Source: Nitrososphaerota archaeon (GTDB lineage: Archaea > Thermoproteota > Nitrososphaeria > Nitrososphaerales > UBA57). Taken from it: 7,663 nucleotides of DNA. The stretch lies in the NCBI GenBank assembly GCA_016180375.1, contig JACPBJ010000030.1, forward strand, positions 1 to 7,663. The letters are read 5' to 3'. Numbering within the stretch: position 1 is the first letter of the stretch; each line of letters begins with the position of its first letter. Below the pieces are notes generated by a model. It searched no databases and was not told the origin of the DNA. It saw only the letters and a list, made by a program, of their open reading frames with translations. This document shows, in pieces, positions 1 to 5,972 of this stretch. Both the position numbers and the translations under genes were made by a program.

Positions 1-53
1 TCCTCCATGTACTCGAGCTGATTAACGATTAGACTTGCATGGGTAGAACTCAT
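1..53 (-). CDS. 5' end of an unknown gene, cut by the window edge
   Basis: An ATG at 53 opens a frame that stays open to the left edge and encodes 17 complete residues, beginning MSSTHASLIV. Its ATG overlaps the TGA stop of the preceding 48-aa gene (ATGA), the usual arrangement for translationally coupled genes in a viral operon. No domain can be recognised from so few residues. Position in the cluster, after the neck genes, would fit a tail protein, but that is inference only. The call rests on the coupled start and the open frame. Confidence 0.45.
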   Translation of the reverse strand, partial: MSSTHASLIVNQLEYME

Positions 54-196
54 TTCTTAAGCCCCCAATATCCGCATGCAGCACAGTGCTCGTGCTTTCC
101 TGCAGAATCAGAATACTCTATGACAGGAATTCCTTCGCAAGATTCCCCTGCTGGAGTATTATGGCTAACTTTAGGCTCCTCGCCTTTTTTCGGCAT
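50..196 (-). CDS. 48-aa Cys/His-rich (putative zinc-binding) small protein
   Basis: ATG at 196 to TGA at 50-52 gives 48 residues. The C-terminal part carries H35-E-H37-C38-A-A-C41-G-Y-W-G, and there is a further Cys at position 20, so a small zinc site built from C20, H35 or H37, C38 and C41 is plausible. The start is well supported: an in-frame TAA lies upstream, no other ATG, GTG or TTG occurs between, and GGCGAGGAG, a good ribosome site, ends six bases before the ATG. A copy of the repeated promoter element lies at 237-245. If transcription starts about 26 nt downstream of it, as at the other copies, the leader is about 15 nt and begins right at the ribosome site. The gene overlaps the next one by ATGA. 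Function unknown; small zinc-binding proteins in viruses are often transcription regulators or virion components, but nothing here decides between them. Confidence 0.6.
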   Translation of the reverse strand: MPKKGEEPKVSHNTPAGESCEGIPVIEYSDSAGKHEHCAACGYWGLKK

Positions 197-211
197 ATCT
201 GGCTCCTCGCC
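174..211. repeat. 11-bp direct repeat around the start codon of the 48-aa gene
   Basis: GGCTCCTCGCC occurs at 174-184 and 201-211 (GGCGAGGAGCC on the coding strand). One copy is the ribosome binding site before the ATG at 196; the other lies within codons 5-8. The copies are 27 bp apart. It could be a small duplication, or simply a second purine-rich stretch in a Lys/Glu-rich N-terminus. Confidence 0.5.
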
Positions 212-236
212 AGCAAGGGAAGAATCGATTTGGCGT

Positions 237-245
237 TAAGAGAAC
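237..245 (-). promoter_or_regulatory. Putative viral promoter element, copy 1 (GTTCTCTTA)
   Basis: On the minus strand this reads GATAGTTCTCTTAAC. The core GTTCTCTTA is identical in five places in the window, all in the same orientation. Here it lies 41 nt before the ATG at 196 instead of 25-28, and this is also the only copy whose gene has a clear Shine-Dalgarno site, which fits a transcript with a short leader. Confidence 0.6.
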
Positions 246-529
246 TATCTGGGATAGACAAATTGTAAATGTACCAATACCATGATTGCGTCCAATTTGG
301 GACATTGTCAAGTCTTCGGCGGGTGGAACCTGATCCGAGAGCACGAATCCGACGATAACTTTACAGAGCCATCTTTGCCCACTGCGGAGGAGGGTACCTG
401 AAGTGGCTCAAGACCTATCGAACAGGTTCATATCAGACCCGTGCCCCTATTGGGCGGGCGAGAGATCTGGAGTCAGATAAAGTAATCAAAGAGATTACTT
501 ACGCAAATCCGTACGAGTATCTTGACCCG
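246..529. other. Region between divergent units, no confident gene
   Basis: This stretch separates the minus-strand 48-aa gene from the plus-strand ATPase. The ATPase frame is open from just after a TAA at 356-358 through to 530 but contains no ATG, GTG or TTG. Two short plus-strand frames (ATG at 269 ending at 358; ATG at 282 ending at 401) have no recognisable product. On the minus strand I see no credible frame. A perfect inverted repeat at 480-500 is the only clear structure. Promoter elements for the ATPase were not identified. Confidence 0.5.
480..500. promoter_or_regulatory. Perfect 8-bp inverted repeat, possible operator
   Basis: AAGTAATC and GATTACTT flank a 5-bp centre (AAAGA). It lies 29 bp before the first canonical start codon of the ATPase gene. 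The AT-rich symmetric form is typical of an operator for a dimeric helix-turn-helix repressor; as RNA it could also fold as a weak hairpin. No regulator gene is visible in the window. Confidence 0.45.
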
Positions 530-2212
530 TTGAGCAGCAGCAAACTTTTCATTGATCGGAAGCTAGAGATGGAACAGGCGCTAATCGTTTGCGAACAAAT
601 CATCAGAGGAAAGAAGGGTGGCGTGCTAGTCTTGGGAGGAAGGGCTAGTGGCAAGACCAGTTTCTTGGATGAGCTTCGTAAACAGCTGACTGACCGGCAA
701 ATAGCAAGCTGTAAAATTCCTCTCAACATTGGTTTAGTTCAACCAGGGAATGAGCTCCAATTCATCAGTACTGTGCTTTCAGAGTTGCTAAAGGCAACCG
801 ACGAGGCAGGGTTAATGGACAAAGGCCTTCTGAGAAGCGTGAGGGACCTCTTGGGGGGGATCAAGATTGGCGAGATCGGAATAGATATTCCCGGGATCAG
901 CTTCGTCGCAAAAGCCTCCGAGATGGGGAAGCTGACCCGTGCACCTTTCGTCGTACTGCGGGACGGTCTAGATGACTTTGTGAAGATGCTCGACAAAGAG
1001 GGGAAGAAAGGTACAAAGCCTGGAGTGATCCTCACAATTGATGAAGGGGATGCTCTCACAACTAACAAGGACTTGCTTCAGATAATCAGAAATGTTTTCC
1101 AGGACTTCACCCGAGTTGGTCTAGTGGTTGCTGGATCCGTCAAGTTGCTTACCCAAGTTAGCGACGTCTACTCACCTTGGGCTCGAGGGTTTAGGAAAGT
1201 ATTGTTAGGGCCCTACTCCACAAACTCAGATGTCGACCAAGCGATAGGAGTTCCTCTGGAACTTGTAAGGGAGGAATTGAAAGCTCAAGGAGTTGAGATG
1301 GATGTAGTACACAGAAGTTTCGATTCCTTGTTGAGAGTTGTGAGTAGTAAGGAGCCCATGGCAATAAACGTACTTTGCCATTACGCCTACGAGCTTGCCA
1401 CCAAGCGTCCAAAAGTGGAGAACGGACGATACATTCTCTATTTGCGGATAGACAGAGAACTGATGGACGAGGTGATTAACCAGCTGAGGGGTTCAGGAGA
1501 ATACGACCAATTCCTTTCTGAGCTCAAACCGGAGGAATCTGCTCTGCTACGGATCCTTTCAAGGTGCCAGCGAGGGGCGAATGTTGACGAGTTAAGCACA
1601 TTGCTTAAGCTGAATGAATTCGACAAGAGGCTTCAACAGCTTCCGATGGAGAAGGTGACGGACCGCATTAGGGTTTCACCGAACTTCAGGTTACAGACAA
1701 AGAACATTCTTGATTCCCTCTCCACGAAAGGGGAGAGCCATCAGCTGTCCGTGGTTACAACTCGTCTGACAGGGATGTCTTTGTACGAGATAGAAGACCA
1801 ATGGATCAAGGCATACTTCACATACGGCTGGGATTATGAAGACGTAAATCTAGAACTCGGAATAAGTCCCGAGTTCAATGGCATTCGAGTGTTCGGCGAT
1901 CCAGTCTCTACATTGATCCATAGCACAGTATTTCCACGAATGGCCTCTTGGCTCTCACCAAAGACTGGGTTCAGAGCCCACACGGGGCCCAAGGACGGCA
2001 TGGAACTCAAGGTTGAGGAGGGCAGAGCGATTGTGGGTCTGAACTATCAGCGCACAGCCGACGGGATCTCATACCACCTTGCGTTCCAACCTTCACAAGA
2101 AGCAGACGTCGAATTCTGGAAGGGCGAAATAGTCAGCCTTGCATCTTCACTGAATCACATCGGCCTAATTGACGCTTTCAAAGTCTTCGTCAAGTACTCG
2201 AGAGCAAAGTAG
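530..2212 (+). CDS. AAA-type (Orc1/Cdc6- or STAND-like) P-loop ATPase with unrecognised C-terminal domain
   Basis: A 560-residue frame starting at TTG. Seen directly: Walker A GGRASGKT at residues 36-43, Walker B VILTIDEGD around 166-174, a sensor-like strand ending VVAGS near 199-203, and an Arg-rich segment (WARGFRK) near 217-223. Residues about 325-395 look like a winged-helix domain. Residues 400-560 I cannot assign. This order matches archaeal Orc1/Cdc6-like and STAND NTPases, which couple ATP hydrolysis to DNA binding or signalling. The start is uncertain: in-frame codons 506-529 encode NPYEYLDP, which, followed by L-x4-LFIDR, looks like the conserved N-terminus of this family, yet no ATG, GTG or TTG precedes it back to the TAA at 356. 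The true start may be a non-standard codon (ATT at 494 is one candidate), or the gene has lost its 5' end. It is the only plus-strand gene, convergent with the neck genes, with viral promoter elements on both sides. Probably cargo of the virus; role unknown (defence, exclusion or replication are all possible). Confidence 0.8.
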   Translation: MSSSKLFIDRKLEMEQALIVCEQIIRGKKGGVLVLGGRASGKTSFLDELRKQLTDRQIASCKIPLNIGLVQPGNELQFISTVLSELLKATDEAGLMDKGLLRSVRDLLGGIKIGEIGIDIPGISFVAKASEMGKLTRAPFVVLRDGLDDFVKMLDKEGKKGTKPGVILTIDEGDALTTNKDLLQIIRNVFQDFTRVGLVVAGSVKLLTQVSDVYSPWARGFRKVLLGPYSTNSDVDQAIGVPLELVREELKAQGVEMDVVHRSFDSLLRVVSSKEPMAINVLCHYAYELATKRPKVENGRYILYLRIDRELMDEVINQLRGSGEYDQFLSELKPEESALLRILSRCQRGANVDELSTLLKLNEFDKRLQQLPMEKVTDRIRVSPNFRLQTKNILDSLSTKGESHQLSVVTTRLTGMSLYEIEDQWIKAYFTYGWDYEDVNLELGISPEFNGIRVFGDPVSTLIHSTVFPRMASWLSPKTGFRAHTGPKDGMELKVEEGRAIVGLNYQRTADGISYHLAFQPSQEADVEFWKGEIVSLASSLNHIGLIDAFKVFVKYSRAK

Positions 2213-2441
2213 CATCTCCGTAGCCGTAGCGAGCTCTTCCAGGCCCTTCGGACAAAATATTGACTCTTCTCCGGGAGACTACGTACCTGTAACCCAAGCC
2301 CCAGAGCAGTTGACAGACGATTCCCGAAGTTTTTCTCGGAAAGTTTCTCCCAAAACTAAAACGTACGCGCGCGCTATATACGAATGGATTGCCGGAGGCG
2401 GAACCGGCCCGTGATTCAGATTAGCTTAGATAGAAATCCAC
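2213..2441. other. Convergent intergenic spacer
   Basis: This lies between the ends of the plus-strand ATPase and the minus-strand head/tail completion gene. It holds a GC-rich inverted repeat (GCCGG at 2392-2396 and CCGGC around 2405-2409) and a T-rich run after the ATPase (GTTTTTCTCGG, about 2329-2339) that could end transcription. A frame from TTG at 2169 runs through it to 2414 but starts inside the ATPase and looks like low-complexity Ser-rich sequence, so I do not call it. Confidence 0.4.
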
Positions 2442-2948
2442 CTATGATACTACCTTGTGATAATAGAGCAGAACATTGTACCTAGAATGCTCAACCTTGC
2501 TCATAGGATCCTCTTCTGGCAGATTTACGGGACCATCCACCACGCTGAAGCTTACGCCAGTTATAGGATTCCCCACCCTAGTATTGAGAATATTTTCAAT
2601 TTCCTTCTCCATCTTCCATTTCTTATCCTTCGCATTGCTACCCTTCGCAAAGACGTGGATCTGGTGAAAATCTGAATATGCGAATCTCGTCCCGCCAAGC
2701 GTCCTGGGCTTCTGGCTAACCGTTGAAGGTTTTACGTGGATCTGGTAATAGGGATTCCCCGAAAACCAAGCGGTTCCGAATTTAACGCCTGAAAGAGTTC
2801 CATCACCAGCTTGCGCCATTACAACAAGATCTGAATCGCCAGAAGCTCCGCCTGCAGGCCAGTTATTCTTTAACAAATTGAGCAAGCTAATATTTGGATC
2901 AACCGTAAAATCGGAGGACTCTCCAGCCACCTTCAGAGTTGTAGGCAT
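2442..2948 (-). CDS. Putative head-tail joining / tail completion protein
   Basis: 168 residues, ATG at 2948 to TAG at 2442-2444. The start overlaps the stop of the connector gene (TAATG) and GGGAGTGA lies just upstream, so translation is coupled. The sequence is soluble, beta-rich in the middle (GTAWFSGNPYYQIHV, then FHQIHVFAKG) with a helix of alternating Lys and Glu around residues 108-122. Size, fold type and place directly after a connector-like gene match the HK97 gp10-type or tail terminator group that joins head to tail. I assign the role mainly from gene order; no single diagnostic motif is visible. It is the last head/neck gene before the convergent ATPase. Confidence 0.5.
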   Translation of the reverse strand: MPTTLKVAGESSDFTVDPNISLLNLLKNNWPAGGASGDSDLVVMAQAGDGTLSGVKFGTAWFSGNPYYQIHVKPSTVSQKPRTLGGTRFAYSDFHQIHVFAKGSNAKDKKWKMEKEIENILNTRVGNPITGVSFSVVDGPVNLPEEDPMSKVEHSRYNVLLYYHKVVS

Positions 2949-3298
2949 TACTCTTCACTCCCAGCGGTTTTCAGCATGATATTTTCTGGCGGCGCTGCCT
3001 GCTTGGATGAAGTCTTGAGGCTCTTTATGATCTTCCAGAATTCTTCCCGATATGAGTTTGCTACCTCTGTCTTTGTCTGGTCAAAGATATTCAGAATTGC
3101 CGCAGCAGCGTAGAAGTTGCTCGCTCTCCTTATTGCATTGAAATCCACGTCGGAACTTGCCCAATTGCTCTTCCCAGTCTCCACGTTGATCAAAGCATCA
3201 GCATTTGCAATCTCATCGTTTATCGTAGTGTCATTGACTTCGCTGGATGGAGGATTGCCAGACAGCTTGCGAACGTCGGCAGTTTGCCCATAAGCCAT
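2948..3298 (-). CDS. Putative head-tail connector (HK97 gp6-like adaptor)
   Basis: 116 residues, ATG at 3298. The N-terminal half has the pattern of small connector proteins: a start resembling ADVRKLSG, a loop, then acidic helices with INDEIANADALIN, followed by a helix NAIRRASNFYAAAAILNIF and a long C-terminal helix (KTEVANSYREEFWKIIKSL). Proteins of this all-helical adaptor family bind the portal from outside and receive the tail. It begins 22 nt after the small membrane gene at 3321, with only a weak purine stretch before the ATG, and overlaps the following gene by TAATG. The assignment is from the helix pattern, size and position. Confidence 0.6.
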   Translation of the reverse strand: MAYGQTADVRKLSGNPPSSEVNDTTINDEIANADALINVETGKSNWASSDVDFNAIRRASNFYAAAAILNIFDQTKTEVANSYREEFWKIIKSLKTSSKQAAPPENIMLKTAGSEE

Positions 3299-3320
3299 GC
3301 TTGCCTACGCCTATAATGAC

Positions 3321-3515
3321 TCAATCACTCAGGTAATATGCAGCAATGCCAGCGATGAAGATGACAAGGTTAGGAATTAGGGCAGCGGCTAGGACTTCCG
3401 AGATCTTTCCGAAAGCTGTCATTGTAATTGCCGTTATGAGACCTGCAGATAGAGCTATGAGTGCGAAGAGAGTAATGACAACATAGTGATGGTTATCCTC
3501 TTGAACTGTTGACAT
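3321..3515 (-). CDS. Small two-helix membrane protein, own promoter element
   Basis: 64 residues, ATG at 3515. Two hydrophobic segments (about 11-34 and 42-62) are joined by a short loop containing Lys; the N-terminus is polar (MSTVQEDNHH). There is no Shine-Dalgarno site, and the repeated promoter element lies 25 nt before the ATG, so a leaderless transcript is likely. Holins of many viruses have this size and topology, but they share little sequence, and this gene sits among head genes rather than beside a lysin. A virion membrane component is the other option. Function is not settled. Confidence 0.65.
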   Translation of the reverse strand: MSTVQEDNHHYVVITLFALIALSAGLITAITMTAFGKISEVLAAALIPNLVIFIAGIAAYYLSD

Positions 3516-3539
3516 GATAGTTTCTGCATTTACAGGCCT

Positions 3540-3548
3540 TAAGAGAAC
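3540..3548 (-). promoter_or_regulatory. Putative viral promoter element, copy 2 (GTTCTCTTA)
   Basis: On the minus strand: AAGAAGTTCTCTTAAGG. The core ends 25 nt before the ATG at 3515. It lies in the gap after the 83-aa gene, so it starts a fresh transcript for the membrane protein, connector and completion genes. The purine-rich bases before the core resemble the place of a BRE element next to an archaeal TATA box. Confidence 0.65.
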
Positions 3549-3569
3549 TTCTTACAGCTAAGATGCTTA

Positions 3570-3821
3570 TCAGTCACCATTCAAGAATGCATCCAGCACA
3601 TCGGTTTCGCCCTTGCCTCCATCTCTAATTAGCTGAATGTTATCACCAAGGTCGTCGGCATTGAGAACGCCGTGCTTGAAAAGTGCTCTAATTATTACTG
3701 CTGTTGTCTCCCGAGCTCGTGCCTGCCTCTTTTCTATCCTGTGAACCCTCCAAAGTAAAATCACTAGGAGAAAGTTGCTACTTGCCGATGCCAGAGGAAC
3801 GAGTTCAGGGAGGAGCTCCAT
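3570..3821 (-). CDS. Small protein with one N-terminal membrane helix
   Basis: 83 residues, ATG at 3821. One hydrophobic helix (about residues 9-25) is followed by a very basic stretch (HRIEKRQARARE) and then a soluble part with a hydrophobic helix (TTAVIIRALFKHG) and an acidic C-terminus. By the positive-inside rule the basic stretch should stay in the cytoplasm. AGGGAG seven bases before the ATG overlaps the TAG stop of the preceding gene, so the two are coupled. No family recognised. Lysis accessory protein, membrane anchor or assembly factor are all possible. Confidence 0.6.
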   Translation of the reverse strand: MELLPELVPLASASSNFLLVILLWRVHRIEKRQARARETTAVIIRALFKHGVLNADDLGDNIQLIRDGGKGETDVLDAFLNGD

Positions 3822-3832
3822 TCAGAAGCTCC

Positions 3833-3979
3833 CTACTTTGCTTTAGTTACGGTGATCCAATCCTGCCAGTGCGATAGATCGTTATTGCAACCATTGTTAT
3901 GAATTATGTAAGTTACTGCCTGGCTCTCTGTTTCGGCCTTGTTCTGAGCTCCGCATTTGCATCTTGCTACGTATGGCAA
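3833..3979 (-). CDS. 48-aa Cys/His-rich small protein with TTG start
   Basis: TTG at 3979 to TAG at 3833-3835 gives 48 residues. It has CKCG at positions 7-10, then H27, C31 and H37, a spacing that could hold one zinc ion. No ATG is available in this frame, but AAGGTGA (3996-3990), which overlaps the TAA stop of the capsid gene, lies ten bases before the TTG and makes it a credible start. Without this gene the stretch between capsid protein and the 83-aa gene would be an odd 173-bp gap in a tightly packed operon. It may be a minor virion protein or a regulator. It does not align by eye with the other 48-aa Cys/His protein at 50-196. Confidence 0.6.
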   Translation of the reverse strand: MPYVARCKCGAQNKAETESQAVTYIIHNNGCNNDLSHWQDWITVTKAK

Positions 3980-3994
3980 TTCTACTTATTCACC

Positions 3995-5017
3995 TTACAC
4001 TAGCGCACCTTTACCGTTTGCATTAGCAAAGCCCTTCTTGAGGTCGAACTGCATCGTAATTACGGCATGATGCAATCCATTCAAAACGGTATCATCGACT
4101 TCTCTGATAGTCATATCTTCTGCCAAACCTAAGACCTGTGCCTTCGCAGTTTCTACTGCTAGAATGTTCGTAATGTCAGTATCGACTCCATTCCACTTGA
4201 CCAAGAAGACAGGAGCAAAGAGCTCTCCGATCTGACCCTTGGCAACATTCCTTCCCTGCCTGTCCAATTGGTTAGCATCGATGAACTTCTGAATGTTCAT
4301 CAGATCTGCATTTGGGCCTGGACCGACGATGAACTTGTCAAAGTCGAACCCATTCCTCTGAGCATTCCTCCTCAGATAGAGAACAGTTTTGTAAAGATCT
4401 GTATCAAACGCTTGAGTAGTTCCAGCATCTGTTTGAATTTGCTTGACTATGGTCTTCAGCATGTAGTAGCTGAAGGCATCTCCAGCTGCTCTAAGCACCT
4501 CTTCAATTACTCCCCATCTCTTGAACTTGATATCCTGATACTTTATCCCGCAGTGCATGTATCTTATGGTATTCTCCTTGCTAACGTCTAAGCTGACAGT
4601 GCCAAACTGCCCTCCAGAATATTCTCGTCCAGCTCCATCATGGTAACCTTCCTTCACCACAAAGTCATTGGGCGTTATCGTTGGCCATTCCACCTTTTCT
4701 GTGTCGGTCATATCCACAATGTTCGCGAATTGCCTCCAAACGTCGGCTCCAGAGTATTCCGCACCTCTCATAACCGTATCCCAAACCTTGACCTTCAGAA
4801 GGCTCGCGCTGACGGAGACAGTTTCCTTGATCCCCTTGATGTGCGCAGCAGGCTTGCCTTGCTCTCCGTCGACAAGTTGCGCCAATCGGAGATCTCTGAT
4901 GTTGATGCCGAGCTTCTCCCTGATCTCAACTACATGAGGGTCATAGTAAAGCTCCCTTCCTATCTTCTGTGTAAGTGCCTTGGGCGGCCTTCCAGTCTTG
5001 ACTTCTAAAGAACTCAT
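3995..5017 (-). CDS. Major capsid protein, HK97 fold
   Basis: 340 residues, ATG at 5017 with AGGTGA seven bases upstream, itself overlapping the TAG of the decoration gene. The pattern fits the HK97 fold: an extended N-terminal part (1-60), an E-loop-like region around 125-150 (YSGGQFGTVSLDVS), a long spine helix at about 168-196 (WGVIEEVLRAAGDAFSYYML), and an axial-domain segment with FDFDKFIVGPGPNADLMNIQ at about 224-243. Capsid proteins of this type form the icosahedral shell of tailed viruses and are matured by the protease encoded upstream. Gene order protease-scaffold, decoration, capsid is the standard one. Because scaffold is supplied by the protease fusion, a long cleaved delta domain on the capsid protein itself is not required; whether the first 60 residues are cleaved cannot be seen. 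Confidence 0.85.
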   Translation of the reverse strand: MSSLEVKTGRPPKALTQKIGRELYYDPHVVEIREKLGINIRDLRLAQLVDGEQGKPAAHIKGIKETVSVSASLLKVKVWDTVMRGAEYSGADVWRQFANIVDMTDTEKVEWPTITPNDFVVKEGYHDGAGREYSGGQFGTVSLDVSKENTIRYMHCGIKYQDIKFKRWGVIEEVLRAAGDAFSYYMLKTIVKQIQTDAGTTQAFDTDLYKTVLYLRRNAQRNGFDFDKFIVGPGPNADLMNIQKFIDANQLDRQGRNVAKGQIGELFAPVFLVKWNGVDTDITNILAVETAKAQVLGLAEDMTIREVDDTVLNGLHHAVITMQFDLKKGFANANGKGALV

Positions 5018-5028
5018 TTCTCATTCAC

Positions 5029-5514
5029 CTAAGTATCCAGAGAAGAGGGATTCACCTCAACGGCAACGATGTCTCCATCTGCAGCTCCCGTATTTGTTAG
5101 AACTTTAGCTAAAACAGCAGCATTTTCGTCCTGAATAGTTTCAGCGGTTGCAGACGCATATGTCCCAGGCCATGCAGTATGGGCTAACTTCTTTGCCTTC
5201 CCCGCAGATGTAGATGTAGCTAGACTGTCCCCTCTCGAAACTGCACCATTTACTTTGCACTTTGCCCTTCCTTTCTTGCGGATTAGGCATATGTCGCCAG
5301 CCACGAGCGTCTTGTTAGGTCCTATCTTCATTCCAGCCTTTGCTCTGTCTTCGGCCACAGTGGTCGTTCCAACTCTTGGAAAAGTTTCACCAGTAGCAGG
5401 TGCCACGATGACTACGGGAGACCATTGAGGAATTGCTCCGTTTGCTATGGCATAGAAGTCCTCTCCTAACGTATCTAGTGGACCTTCAAGAATTTCAGGA
5501 AAGTCTTCAGCCAT
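5029..5514 (-). CDS. DUF2190-like capsid decoration / head stabilising protein
   Basis: 161 residues, ATG at 5514. The sequence is rich in Ala, Gly, Thr and Val with short beta strands. It contains the phrases typical of the DUF2190 group: a GDICLIRKKGRAKCKVNG-type strand pair, then a GD-S-L-x-TS-x-AGKAKK turn and a C-terminal VLAKVLTNTGAADGDIVAVEV segment. Such proteins lie directly before or after the capsid gene in many tailed viruses and cap the outside of the shell. There is no Shine-Dalgarno site; the repeated promoter element lies 28 nt upstream, so a leaderless transcript carrying decoration and capsid genes is likely. Only 11 nt separate it from the capsid gene. Confidence 0.7.
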   Translation of the reverse strand: MAEDFPEILEGPLDTLGEDFYAIANGAIPQWSPVVIVAPATGETFPRVGTTTVAEDRAKAGMKIGPNKTLVAGDICLIRKKGRAKCKVNGAVSRGDSLATSTSAGKAKKLAHTAWPGTYASATAETIQDENAAVLAKVLTNTGAADGDIVAVEVNPSSLDT

Positions 5515-5541
5515 TTCTGTTTAGTTTGACTTGGATTTGGA

Positions 5542-5550
5542 TAAGAGAAC
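5542..5550 (-). promoter_or_regulatory. Putative viral promoter element, copy 3 (GTTCTCTTA)
   Basis: On the minus strand: AATAGTTCTCTTATCC, with the core 28 nt before the ATG at 5514. It overlaps the TAG stop codon of the protease-scaffold gene, so no space is lost between the genes. It would drive the decoration and major capsid genes, the most abundant virion proteins. Confidence 0.65.
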
Positions 5551-5972
5551 TATTCTGGAGAAGTTCCAGTCATTTCCACGATGTCTTTCAGGGGAGTGTT
5601 CCTGACAGCTATCTGGAGGGCTACCTTCTTTGCCCCTTCGGAGAGAGTTTCCTGAGTAACAGGCAGCTGTGCTGATTTTGCGCTCGTCCTTAGCTCGTTA
5701 ATTTGCTTTAGGAGATCTTGCTGCCCAGAGCCCAAGTTCTTGATATCCTCCAAGATCTTGCCAATCTGCTGCATCTGCTCATTCAGGTTAGATGGAACCC
5801 TTCTTAACGATTCTGCAAGTTTCTTGATCTCCCCTACCTGACCATAAAGCTGCTTTGCCAAGGATGCTAACTGCATCTTGATCTCGGGAGGCATGTCTCC
5901 AATAGTCTCCAGAGCGGCAAGGAAGGCATCCAGATTTTCAAAGACCTTTATCGAATTCTGATCTATCGGCAT
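5550..5972 (-). CDS. Nested scaffold protein, in-frame internal start of the protease gene
   Basis: ATG at 5972 is codon 201 of the 340-aa frame and would give a 140-residue product starting MPIDQNSIKVF, consisting only of the coiled-coil scaffold region. A full copy of the repeated promoter element (5999-6007) lies 27 nt before this ATG, inside the protease reading frame, at the same distance as before the other genes, and no Shine-Dalgarno site is present, as at the other leaderless starts. Family knowledge: phage lambda makes the scaffold Nu3 from an internal start in the protease gene C, and several tailed phages do likewise. Here the internal product seems to be made from its own promoter. 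Extra scaffold over protease is what assembly needs. Existence of the separate protein is inference. Confidence 0.6.
   Translation of the reverse strand: MPIDQNSIKVFENLDAFLAALETIGDMPPEIKMQLASLAKQLYGQVGEIKKLAESLRRVPSNLNEQMQQIGKILEDIKNLGSGQQDLLKQINELRTSAKSAQLPVTQETLSEGAKKVALQIAVRNTPLKDIVEMTGTSPE

Noticed and set aside
269..358. ATG-started frame in the same phase as the ATPase, ending at TAA 356-358
   Set aside because: Arg-rich, no recognisable product, no ribosome site. It could be the remnant 5' part of a broken ATPase gene, but nothing shows homology.
282..401. 39-aa plus-strand frame starting MIASNLGHCQ
   Set aside because: No ribosome site, no motif, and it ends within an otherwise non-coding region.
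290..480. Possible tRNA or tRNA-derived attachment site
   Set aside because: No T-loop consensus with matching acceptor and anticodon stems on either strand.
9..2204. GTACTCGAG at about 9-17 and again near the ATPase end (about 2193-2203) as possible att repeats
   Set aside because: Only nine bases, both inside coding frames, no tRNA or integrase nearby; a chance 9-mer match is expected in a window of this size.
2169..2414. Plus-strand 81-aa frame overlapping the ATPase end and the convergent spacer
   Set aside because: It starts with TTG inside the ATPase gene, has no ribosome site, and reads as Ser-rich low-complexity sequence; no family resemblance.
4268..5008. Plus-strand frames of 107, 122 and 89 aa opposite the capsid gene
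   Set aside because: Antisense shadows of a confident HK97-fold capsid gene.
5017..5045. Degenerate promoter-like sequence CTTCTCTGG before the capsid gene
   Set aside because: It differs from the invariant core at several positions, lies at a shorter distance (about 20 nt), encodes the end of the decoration protein, and the capsid gene already has a strong ribosome site.
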